A DNA stretch of 64,000 nucleotides, from contig NZ_CP116939.1 in assembly GCF_050219315.1 (NCBI RefSeq), forward strand, positions 1,674,001 through 1,738,000. Reading direction: 5' to 3'. Both the position numbers and the translations under genes were made by a program. Under the pieces are notes generated by a model, which did not search any database, was not told the origin of the DNA, and saw nothing but the letters and a program-made list of their open reading frames with translations. This DNA comes from Megasphaera_A sueciensis. Lineage in GTDB: Bacteria; Bacillota; Negativicutes; Veillonellales; Megasphaeraceae. Of this stretch, positions 56,693 through 64,000 are shown in pieces. Position 1 is the first letter of the stretch. Each line of letters opens with the position of its first letter.

Positions 56693-57799
56693 TCAATCTT
56701 TCACAATCTCAGCTTTGACCATAATAACAATTTCAGTCTCCTTGCTGGATGTATAATGACTGCGAAACAACCTTCCTATAAACGGTAAACTGCTCAAAAT
56801 AGGAACTTTTCGAAAATTTTCTATATCTTCTTTATCAATAAGTCCTCCGATAATAAGAGTTTTCCCTTGTTGAATCCGCACTTGCGTTTCTGCCTGACGA
56901 GTCATGAATCGATAGGCCTTAAGTTCTGTCACCAGAACAGGCGTACTTACTTCTGCCTGAATGTGTGCGGTAATAGAACCGTCATCGTGAATCCATGGCG
57001 TATACATAAGTTTAATGCCTGCATCAGTATAGTCTGTCGTTGTGGTCGTCTGTCCATTCTGTAAATGCTCTGTAAGTATAGGAATTTTATCTCCAATGAG
57101 AATTTTTGCCATTCTGCCATTACTTGCCATCATATGCGGTTTAGCCAAAATCTTAGCTTTTCCTTGGGTTTCCAGTGCCCGAATCTGTGCGGTATAAGCA
57201 AAACTGCTTTCATGTCCCGGCCCTCCCTCGGCATTCCGCCAATCCCAGTTAATGCCTAATTCTTTAATAGCTTCTTGATTTAAAGCAGCAATCTCTACTT
57301 CAACATTAACTTGCCGAGGTGGTATATCAATTTTTTTTAATAGACTTTGTACAGCTGCAATCTCTCTGCTGTTTCCTTGGACAACCAAAGAATTAGTATC
57401 TCCATGACAGCGAATATGGGTATCAGATATAATCGCCTGTACCGCTTTTCGTGCTTCCTCTGCTGAAGTATAAGAAAGACCAAAGGTATGCAATTCTTTA
57501 CCTCCTTCTGTTTTCCGGCCAGCTGTTATCATGTAAATATAACCGCTTTTATCATAATACAGATTTTGGCTGGAAGCGATAGCCGCTAATGCCTCTTCAA
57601 CAGTTACATCAACAAGATACATCGTTATATTTCCTTGTACAGTATCATCAACAATAAGATTAATTCCTCCACTGCGGGCAAGTCCTTCTACAACAGATCG
57701 AACAGGTACATCATGTACGTCAATGTGAATCGTCGAAGCATTAAGTTGAACAACATAAGATAAAAAAATAAAATTTGCCAATATAATCTTTTTTAGCAT
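56693..57799 (-). CDS. Secretin-domain protein, PilQ/GspD-like
   Basis: 368 aa from ATG 57799 (AGGA upstream). Signal peptide IILANFIFLSYVVQLNA, an STN-type domain (about 22-95, VPVRSVVEGLARSGGINLIVDD), one N1-like domain (about 105-170, SLVVQGNSREIAAVQSLLKKID) and the secretin core (LETQGKAKILAKPHMMASNGRMAKILIGDKIPI, then GKTLIIGGLIDKED and VPILSSLPFIGRLF). It would form an outer-membrane channel for type IV pili or type II secretion. It is much shorter than PilQ (no AMIN repeats), so a minimal form. Confidence 0.88.
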   Translation of the reverse strand: MLKKIILANFIFLSYVVQLNASTIHIDVHDVPVRSVVEGLARSGGINLIVDDTVQGNITMYLVDVTVEEALAAIASSQNLYYDKSGYIYMITAGRKTEGGKELHTFGLSYTSAEEARKAVQAIISDTHIRCHGDTNSLVVQGNSREIAAVQSLLKKIDIPPRQVNVEVEIAALNQEAIKELGINWDWRNAEGGPGHESSFAYTAQIRALETQGKAKILAKPHMMASNGRMAKILIGDKIPILTEHLQNGQTTTTTDYTDAGIKLMYTPWIHDDGSITAHIQAEVSTPVLVTELKAYRFMTRQAETQVRIQQGKTLIIGGLIDKEDIENFRKVPILSSLPFIGRLFRSHYTSSKETEIVIMVKAEIVKD

Positions 57800-57902
57800 G
57801 TTATATATCCTATTCTTACAAAAAATATTCTTCTCGTCATCCGCCGTCATATTTATTAATAAATGCATTTATTTTCACTGCATTTACCGTTGTAGGTTAG
57901 TA

Positions 57903-58523
57903 CTATATCCGTATTTCGATTAGTTTTCCCTCTTTTTTTAATCCAATCGCATTGATATTAATATACATCACAGTACAATCGGCTATTTGGTCTCCTACAG
58001 CACAAAGACGTGTATCTTTTCCTGACTGCAGCAAAACCAAACGTCTACCAGCAGATTCCATAAACCCACAATATCGAGGAAATAGCTCTTGTGATATTTT
58101 TTTCTGTGATTTTTCTGCATTCTTTTCTTCTGTTTGGCTGTTAACTGTTTTTTTCAAATGCTGTACATGTTTTTCAAACAAATCCGGCATAGGTTTATTT
58201 CGTCTCACAGCAGATACATCATACACGCAAATTGCCAAATCAACAGTTTCTATATCTGATATCCCTTCATTTTTATAATGCTTTTCCGAACTTGTTTGTT
58301 GTTCTTGGGAAACAAAAACAGGGGATGAAACATTCTCTGAATGTTTCACTTCCCCTGTTGTCTGTCGGATTAGATCTATAGAATTGTCATTTCCAAAAAA
58401 GCATATGCCCATAAGAAAAATCAAAATGGCTCCATAAGGAAACCATTTTTTATATTGTCGGGCTATATAATGCTTAACACCAAGCATTATAGCCCGTAAC
58501 TTATCTCGGAGTACCATAACCAT
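57903..58523 (-). CDS. Membrane-anchored pilus/secretion protein, PilP/GspC-like
   Basis: About 206 aa. One transmembrane helix (WFPYGAILIFLMGICFF, about 28-44) is followed by a polar, low-complexity linker and a small C-terminal beta domain (GRRLVLLQSGKDTRLCAVGDQIADCTVMYININAIGLKKEGKLIEIRI) like the HR domain of GspC/PilP that touches the secretin. The start is uncertain (58523, 58517 or 58487; none has a strong ribosome site), and the longer ones overlap galE. Followed by the secretin gene, its likely partner. Confidence 0.6.
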   Translation of the reverse strand: MVMVLRDKLRAIMLGVKHYIARQYKKWFPYGAILIFLMGICFFGNDNSIDLIRQTTGEVKHSENVSSPVFVSQEQQTSSEKHYKNEGISDIETVDLAICVYDVSAVRRNKPMPDLFEKHVQHLKKTVNSQTEEKNAEKSQKKISQELFPRYCGFMESAGRRLVLLQSGKDTRLCAVGDQIADCTVMYININAIGLKKEGKLIEIRI

Positions 58524-59496
58524 GAGGATGAGCGCTGTGCCATTTCCATGCATCGGCAATAATATTTTCCACATCACTATATTGTGGCTGCCAACCGATG
58601 ACTTTTTTTATTTTTTGAGATCCCGCCACAAGGACAGCCGGATCTCCGGCACGCCGCGGTGCCTCTTCTACAGTAAAATCTCTTCCCGTTATTTTTTTTG
58701 CTGCATCAATAATTTGCCGAACACTAAAGCCCTGCTGTGAACCCAGATTAAAATATTGCGATATTCCACCCATACTAAGATAATCCAGTACCCGACAATG
58801 CGCATTTGCTAAGTCAGTCACATGGATATAATCGCGAATGCAAGTACCATCTTCCGTAGGATAATCGGTTCCAAATATTTTAATGCTTGATCTTTGTCCT
58901 AGCGCTGTCTGCAGAACAAGTGGTATAAGGTGGCTTTCCGGCATATGATCTTCCCCAATTGTACCATCATGATCCGCCCCCGCCGCATTAAAATAGCGAA
59001 GCGCCGCATACCTTAACCCATAGGCACGGCTAAATTGATCCAGCATGTGTTCAATCATAAGCTTGGTCTGCCCATAAACATTAGTGGGTTTATATGGCAT
59101 ATCTTCTGTAATCGGTATGCTTTCCGGTTCACCATAAACCGCCGCTGTCGAAGAAAAGACAAAATATTTCACTCCAGCCTGCCGTACCGCCTCCAAAAGA
59201 CAATAAGAACCAACAATATTATTGTCATAATATATAGTCGGATTATCCATTGATTCTCCAACTTGACTATGTGCGGCAAAATGGACAACGGCTTCTATTT
59301 TATTCATTTCCATTATGTTCCGAACCGTATCTATATGATGGATATCCTCCGTAATCAAAGTTACCCCTGCCGGCACAGCCTGACGATGTCCGCGAGACAA
59401 ATTATCCAATACGAGTACCGTATGACCTTGTGCCACCAGTGCTCTCACAGTATGGCTTCCAATATACCCGGCCCCGCCAGTCACTAATATATGCAT
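58501..59496 (-). CDS. galE: UDP-glucose 4-epimerase
   Basis: 331 aa extended SDR. NAD motif GGAGYIGSHT at residues 7-16, catalytic SSTAAVYG and YGQTK (YxxxK). ALRYFNAAGAD and GTCIRDYIHVTDLA are typical. Interconverts UDP-Glc and UDP-Gal for exopolysaccharide and LPS. AGGAGG upstream, 5 nt after pgi. Confidence 0.95.
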   Translation of the reverse strand: MHILVTGGAGYIGSHTVRALVAQGHTVLVLDNLSRGHRQAVPAGVTLITEDIHHIDTVRNIMEMNKIEAVVHFAAHSQVGESMDNPTIYYDNNIVGSYCLLEAVRQAGVKYFVFSSTAAVYGEPESIPITEDMPYKPTNVYGQTKLMIEHMLDQFSRAYGLRYAALRYFNAAGADHDGTIGEDHMPESHLIPLVLQTALGQRSSIKIFGTDYPTEDGTCIRDYIHVTDLANAHCRVLDYLSMGGISQYFNLGSQQGFSVRQIIDAAKKITGRDFTVEEAPRRAGDPAVLVAGSQKIKKVIGWQPQYSDVENIIADAWKWHSAHPHGYGTPR

Positions 59497-59501
59497 CTAT
59501 A

Positions 59502-60941
59502 TCATTCCTCCTGCAATTCTTTTAATTTTTGCTTCAAAAAAGATTTATAAATCTCCACTCCCGGTTGATCAAAGGCATCCACATTGGCAAACTCTCCTTC
59601 ATACGCAATAGATATGCAAAGCATAAACATAAGCTCACCCAAGTGGAATGGTGTCAATTCCGGTATAATAAATGTCGCATTATAACGTTCTTCTTTTGCC
59701 AATGCATACGCATTTGATTTTTGTGCGGCCTCCAATATACTACTCAATGGTAAGCCGCTAAAAGAAGACAAGGCCCCATATTCATCATAAATATGTGGAA
59801 CCACTATATCTTGCTGCCACTTTTTCACCGCTACAAACTGCACGACTTTATTTAATGGCCCTTCCTGATGTTCTTGTGTTTGAGCATGCATATCCGTTGT
59901 CCCGACAGCTACTACCGGAGTACGTCCGTAATGAATAATATTACCATCTTTATCTACGCGTTTTCCCAGCGATTCAGCAAGAAGCTGAACATACCATTCC
60001 GATAAAGATCTCAGGCAATCCCCATAGGGCATAAAAACTTCAATATTACGTCCATGATTCACTCCCGCCAAATATTTCAAAACACTATTAAGAAGTGCTG
60101 GATTTTTCCAAATATCTGCAGACTGGCAAAACAAATCCATAGCTCGCGCTCCCGAAAGAAAAGATTGAAAGTCAAAACCAATCAACGCACCTACAATAAG
60201 TCCTACCTCTGAAAACACACTAAACCGACCGCCCACTCCGTCAGGCACACAGAAAACAGGCCATCCTGATTTACGGGCAAGTTCATGAAGAAGCGTTTCC
60301 CGGCTCCCAGAATGAGGATCGGTAACAGCTATAACCTCTAGTTCAATACCACTATCTTCCAGCTCCTTTTTGCAAATCATAAAATTTGACATCGGCTCGA
60401 TAGTAGACCCAGACTTAGATATAACAACCGCCATGACTTTATATCCGATTTTACGGCGGCTGTCCGATTTAAGATATCGAATCAATTCGCTGAGCTTACG
60501 GGGATCGACATTATTACCGGCAAAAAAAATTTTAGGCCACCCATTTCGTTCTGCATCACTTTTCAAATTCCAAAATTCACCGCACTGCACATCGAACAGA
60601 ACTTTTCCCCCAAGATATGAACCGCCTATACCAAAGAAAATCACCGCATTCATTTGTCCCTTGACAGAACGGCCTAATTCTTCAAGTGCCATTATACGTT
60701 TCGGGCAGTTTATATTTCCCTCAGCTATATAAGGAAGCTGCATATATAACACAGGTTCCGGTTCTCCGTCTTTAGATAAATGTCCGGATACTATACCGGT
60801 TTTACGGATATTCATTACAGTATTATGAGCCTCAGTGTACACCGGGGAAAATTTTCTCAGTTCTTCTTCCGTAATTTTTCCCGGTCCATATAAATTTTCC
60901 GTGTCAAAAACAAATCCTGTTTCTAATGTAATCCCCGACAT
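59502..60941 (-). CDS. pgi: Glucose-6-phosphate isomerase
   Basis: 479 aa. FFGIGGSYLGG, the phosphate loop VISKSGSTIEP, and GGRFSVFSEVGL (with the catalytic Glu) are present. Reversible isomerisation of Glc-6-P and Fru-6-P. Operon with galE and perhaps the PilP-like gene downstream. Confidence 0.95.
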   Translation of the reverse strand: MSGITLETGFVFDTENLYGPGKITEEELRKFSPVYTEAHNTVMNIRKTGIVSGHLSKDGEPEPVLYMQLPYIAEGNINCPKRIMALEELGRSVKGQMNAVIFFGIGGSYLGGKVLFDVQCGEFWNLKSDAERNGWPKIFFAGNNVDPRKLSELIRYLKSDSRRKIGYKVMAVVISKSGSTIEPMSNFMICKKELEDSGIELEVIAVTDPHSGSRETLLHELARKSGWPVFCVPDGVGGRFSVFSEVGLIVGALIGFDFQSFLSGARAMDLFCQSADIWKNPALLNSVLKYLAGVNHGRNIEVFMPYGDCLRSLSEWYVQLLAESLGKRVDKDGNIIHYGRTPVVAVGTTDMHAQTQEHQEGPLNKVVQFVAVKKWQQDIVVPHIYDEYGALSSFSGLPLSSILEAAQKSNAYALAKEERYNATFIIPELTPFHLGELMFMLCISIAYEGEFANVDAFDQPGVEIYKSFLKQKLKELQEE

Positions 60942-60979
60942 ATAATCACTACCCTTCGCATTCGATATGTTCTACTTTT

Positions 60980-60985
60980 ATTATA
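60980..60985 (-). promoter_or_regulatory. Extended -10 promoter of pgi-galE
   Basis: Minus-strand TGGTATAAT about 40 nt before pgi; no good -35 is seen, which fits an extended -10 type. Confidence 0.5.
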
Positions 60986-61180
60986 CCATAGCAAAAAGGA
61001 ACACGCAGAAAAAATGCGACATCTGTTAATATACTATTCTTAACTTTTAAGTCAATATATCATGTATATTAGTTTTATTCAATCCATTTCATATTTTTTT
61101 AATTTTTAAATGACATTTTTAAATTAGTTCCAATTAAATATTAATCTTTTTTTAACACCTCCAATAAAATAATGTATACT

Positions 61181-61224
61181 GATAAAAAAGTGATTCGCCA
61201 AAATTGGCGAATCACTTTTTTATC
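61181..61224 (-). terminator. Terminator of the amino acid transporter operon
   Basis: Perfect 21-bp arms (61181-61201, 61204-61224; core GTGATTCGCCAA), with A6/T6 tracts. It works toward the minus strand after the ATPase gene. The DNA upstream to pgi (60990-61180) is A/T-rich without a gene. Confidence 0.9.
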
Positions 61225-61990
61225 AAAAACGCAGCATAGATTTTAAAAAGCTTTTAGTCCGTGTTGATTTTGGATGTTCAAAAATTTCTTCTGGTGTTCC
61301 TTCTTCTTCAATAATTCCTTCTGCCATAAATAAAATACGCTTGGAAACTTCTTTGGCAAAAGCCATTTCATGCGTAACAATAATCATCGTCATATTGTCA
61401 TCAGCTAACTGTTTAATCGTCCGTAAGACTTCTCCTGTTAATTCTGGATCCAATGCAGATGTCGGTTCATCAAAAAGCATAATGTCCGGATTCATTGCCA
61501 ATGCCCTGGCAATAGCCACTCGTTGTTTTTGTCCCCCAGACAATCGGGAAGGGTAAACATTGCACTTATCCCATAACCCCACCTTTTTAAGCAGTGCTTC
61601 TGCTATCGGCATTATTTCTTCTGTCTTCTTGCCTTGTACAATACGCGGGGCTTCCAAAACATTGTCGAGCACCGTCATATGCGGAAATAAATTAAAATGC
61701 TGAAAACACATTCCCATACGAAGACATATTTTATGCACTTGTGAAGAAGGTGCATAAATGGATCTGTTCACGCCCTGCGGCTGCCGCGCCATAACATCTC
61801 CACCGATGGTAATAGTACCTCCATCAATAATTTCCAAATTACATAAACAACGCAAGAATGTACTTTTTCCGCTTCCAGAAGGTCCTATAATAGAAACAAC
61901 TTCGCCTTCTTCTACATGCATGGTACAATCTTTTAACACTTCCAAACTGCCAAATCTTTTATGTATGTGATCCATTTCAATTAAGCTCAT
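61223..61990 (-). CDS. Polar amino acid ABC transporter, ATPase subunit
   Basis: 255 aa, GlnQ/HisP type. Walker A GPSGSGKST (about 36-44), a 14-residue insert (QGVNRSIYAPSSQVHKI) after the first beta sheet, signature LSGGQKQR, Walker B IMLFDEPTSALDPE and the H-loop VTHEMAFA. Couples ATP hydrolysis to import by the permease encoded just upstream. The ORF's last bases are within the terminator. Confidence 0.95.
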   Translation of the reverse strand: MSLIEMDHIHKRFGSLEVLKDCTMHVEEGEVVSIIGPSGSGKSTFLRCLCNLEIIDGGTITIGGDVMARQPQGVNRSIYAPSSQVHKICLRMGMCFQHFNLFPHMTVLDNVLEAPRIVQGKKTEEIMPIAEALLKKVGLWDKCNVYPSRLSGGQKQRVAIARALAMNPDIMLFDEPTSALDPELTGEVLRTIKQLADDNMTMIIVTHEMAFAKEVSKRILFMAEGIIEEEGTPEEIFEHPKSTRTKSFLKSMLRF

Positions 61991-62005
61991 ACTTACATTC
62001 CTCTC

Positions 62006-62656
62006 TTATTCATCATATACGGCATAGCGTGCTTCCAAATAGCTAAATATTTTTGTCAGGATGAATGTAAAAAATAAATAGAACACGGCCGCAACAATAA
62101 ATGCCGTTGTGTCGAAATCTCGCTGTACAATAGAACGTGTAATACGCAAAATATCATTCATTGCTAAGATATATACCAGAGAGGTATCTTTCAAAAGGTT
62201 AATCGTTTCATTTGCTATCGGCGGCAAGACTCGTTTTACAACCTGTGGCAAAATAATGCGACGCATAGTTTGTACATACGTCAGTCCTAACACCTTAGCT
62301 CCTTCGTACTGTCCTCGTTCAATAGATTGGATACCGCCGCGGAAAATTTCCGCAAAATAAGCTGCATAATTAAATACAAATGCGATAATGGCAGCCGGAA
62401 AATCAGGAAGCCTCAGTCCTTCAATAATAAACGGCAGCCCATAATAAATAAATAAAATCTGCAGCATAAGCGGAGTACCACGCATAACATAAATATAAGC
62501 ACCCATAAACTTACGCAAGGGAGTCAGTTCAGAAATACGAGCCAATGCCATGAATATACCTAAAGGCAAGCTTAACACAATTGTTATTACAAATATTTTC
62601 AAAGTAATCTGCAAACCCACCGCAACAGCAGGTACAATATTTAGTAAATAATCCAT
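62006..62656 (-). CDS. Polar amino acid ABC transporter, permease
   Basis: 216 aa from ATG 62656 (AAGGAG upstream). HisM/GlnP-type with about five membrane helices. The EAA loop that contacts the ATPase reads YEGAKVLGLTYVQTMRRIILPQ. YVMRGTPLMLQILFIYYGLP is the usual second-helix signature. A single permease gene means a homodimer. Confidence 0.94.
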   Translation of the reverse strand: MDYLLNIVPAVAVGLQITLKIFVITIVLSLPLGIFMALARISELTPLRKFMGAYIYVMRGTPLMLQILFIYYGLPFIIEGLRLPDFPAAIIAFVFNYAAYFAEIFRGGIQSIERGQYEGAKVLGLTYVQTMRRIILPQVVKRVLPPIANETINLLKDTSLVYILAMNDILRITRSIVQRDFDTTAFIVAAVFYLFFTFILTKIFSYLEARYAVYDE

Positions 62657-62711
62657 GTAAACACTCCTTACATACACTATCCCGGTAAAAAAGCAAAGCC
62701 TATAAATACTT

Positions 62712-62739
62712 AAATGAGGGGCCGTCTGGTCCCTCATTT
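62712..62739 (-). promoter_or_regulatory. Intercistronic hairpin in the transporter operon
   Basis: AAATGAGGG and CCCTCATTT, 9 bp, between the binding protein and permease genes, without a T-run. Such stems often protect the upstream mRNA and keep the binding protein in excess. Confidence 0.55.
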
Positions 62740-62767
62740 ATCAGCATTCAAAACCTATACTTTTAAT

Positions 62768-63574
62768 TTACTGCACAGGAATTGTAATATCTGTTTTAAA
62801 CCATTTTTCCGATAACTTCTTCATTGTACCATCTGTACTCATTTCCTTCAATACAGAATTTAATTTATTCACCAACACCGCATCGTCTTGCCTCATACCG
62901 ACTCCAAACTCTTCATCCCCCATACTGCCTGCAAGTACGCGGAATTTTCCTTCCTTTTTAGTCATATAGTATCGACCGACGACACTATCAACTAACACGC
63001 CATCCGTGCGTCCTACTTCCAAATCCATCAAAGCTGCAACAAAATCGCCATACAATTTTACATCTTGTAAGGAATTCTTAAAATCTGGATCTTTATCCAA
63101 CGCATCTACAGAACTGCTTCCTTCCTGCGTACCAATGATTTTTCCTTTCAAATCATCCTTAGTCTGAATCGGTGAATCTGCCCGAACAATAAGTATCTGC
63201 GCATTCTTCATATATGGTTTAGAAAAAGCAATTTGTTTTTTTCGGCTATCTGTAATAGTAAGACCATTCCACAGCATATCTACCTTTTTACTCTTTAAAG
63301 CAGCTTCCTTGCTATCCCAATCTATTGGTTTGAATTCAACCTTTACACCCATCCGCTTTGCAGCTTCATTAGCTAAATCAATATCAAAACCAATAAGATT
63401 GTTACTTTCATCCCGAAAGCCCATCGGCGGGAAATTATCATCAAGACCAATAACGATTTTATCAGGCATCTTTTGACTATCCTGTTTCTGTGATTGACTT
63501 CCACATCCAATAATCAAAATTGCAGCAGTAACTGCAATCATACCTGCTAAAACCGTTTTTTTCCAATTCATCAT
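62768..63574 (-). CDS. Amino acid ABC transporter substrate-binding lipoprotein
   Basis: 268 aa, SBP_bac_3 fold. Lipobox IIGC at about residues 21-24, then the first lobe DKIVIGLDDNFPPMGFRDESNNLIGFDIDLANEAAKRMG. The second lobe GKIIGTQEGSSSVDALDK carries the ligand loop. AGGAGGATAA precedes the ATG. It follows another binding-protein gene by 18 nt. Confidence 0.93.
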   Translation of the reverse strand: MMNWKKTVLAGMIAVTAAILIIGCGSQSQKQDSQKMPDKIVIGLDDNFPPMGFRDESNNLIGFDIDLANEAAKRMGVKVEFKPIDWDSKEAALKSKKVDMLWNGLTITDSRKKQIAFSKPYMKNAQILIVRADSPIQTKDDLKGKIIGTQEGSSSVDALDKDPDFKNSLQDVKLYGDFVAALMDLEVGRTDGVLVDSVVGRYYMTKKEGKFRVLAGSMGDEEFGVGMRQDDAVLVNKLNSVLKEMSTDGTMKKLSEKWFKTDITIPVQ

Positions 63575-63592
63575 GAGTATTATCCTCCTATA

Positions 63593-64000
63593 TTACAGGG
63601 AAACATCCATACCGAACCATTTTTCCGAAATTGTTGTTGATGTACCATCTTTATGCATTTCTTCTAAAACATTATCAAGCTTTGCCTTCAGTTCTGTATC
63701 ATCCTTGCGCATACCCACTCCGCTCGGAATATCAGGGTATCCTACATCAATAATGCGAAAATCCGATTTATTTTTTGTCATGAAATATCCTGCTGAAGTC
63801 TTAGCAACAACAACGGCATCAATGCGCCCGACTTGAAGATCCATAAAAGAAGTAACATTATCAGAATATGTTTTTAACTCCTTAAAAGAATCTCTTAATT
63901 CCGGTTCTTGATTAATTGCCTCAAGTCCAGTACTGCCTTGTTGCGTACCAACAATTTTACCAGCTAAATCAGCTTTTCCTTTGATGGGTGAATCCGCACG
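63593..64000 (-). CDS. Second amino acid-binding protein, 5' end outside the window
   Basis: The C-terminal 135 codons of an SBP_bac_3 protein; the frame is open to the edge (RADSPIKGKADLAGKIVGTQQGSTGLEAIN at the visible start). It is a paralogue of the protein at 62768-63574: both share RADSPI, GKI(I/V)GTQ(E/Q)GS, SE/ISEKWF and the same order of motifs, but clearly differ in the ligand region. Thus two receptors precede one permease and one ATPase. Confidence 0.9.
   Translation of the reverse strand, partial: RADSPIKGKADLAGKIVGTQQGSTGLEAINQEPELRDSFKELKTYSDNVTSFMDLQVGRIDAVVVAKTSAGYFMTKNKSDFRIIDVGYPDIPSGVGMRKDDTELKAKLDNVLEEMHKDGTSTTISEKWFGMDVSL

Overview
The window looks like a chromosomal piece of a Negativicutes bacterium (Veillonella/Megasphaera/Dialister-like). 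Firmicutes-type genes (whiA, yvcK, rapZ, divIVA, sepF, addAB, a T-box, a PyrR attenuator) sit beside signs of an outer membrane: a beta-barrel porin-like protein, a secretin and a small SLH-domain protein. dapL and the anaerobic iorAB and Fe-S serine dehydratase genes fit the same group. The genus assignment is inference.

Layout: 1-6400 holds pyrimidine genes (pyrB-pyrC behind a PyrR-type leader; pyrF-pyrE behind a short leader hairpin), an acetyltransferase and two transporters. 6490-11650 is a complete rrn operon on the minus strand (16S-23S-5S, no tRNA in the spacer). 12.9-14.4 kb has an amino-acid-binding lipoprotein and a HAD phosphatase. 14.4-25.5 kb is a long minus-strand housekeeping block (unknown secreted protein, whiA, yvcK, rapZ, HAD, SLH, divIVA, ylmH, sepF, yggS, pgeF, radical SAM). 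25.8-40 kb carries an outer-membrane barrel, a Na+/solute symporter behind a T-box with a duplicated antiterminator/terminator module, sdaAB-sdaAA, addBA and a radical SAM enzyme. 40.4-45 kb is an indolepyruvate oxidoreductase/CoA-transferase operon with an IclR regulator and two matching palindromes. 45-49.4 kb has an ADP-ribosylglycohydrolase, a CDF metal transporter, a candidate small gene, tuf and five tRNAs. 51-64 kb has dapL, ychF, an internally deleted tag pseudogene, an ABC-F ATPase, PilP/PilQ-like genes, galE, pgi and a polar amino acid ABC transporter with two adjacent binding-protein genes.

The most striking observation concerns three copies of one 1061-bp insertion sequence (11674-12734, 26568-27628, 49493-50553). 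Each is flanked by an unusually long direct repeat (26, 27 and 25 bp). In all three cases that repeat begins exactly 4 nt upstream of the -35 hexamer of a minus-strand sigma-A promoter with a 17-nt spacer: rrn P2, the porin-like gene and the tRNA operon. The duplicated target therefore covers about -40 to -66, the UP-element region. The element seems to target promoters at a fixed distance, and the duplication leaves each promoter with its original upstream sequence. I know of no described insertion sequence that behaves this way.
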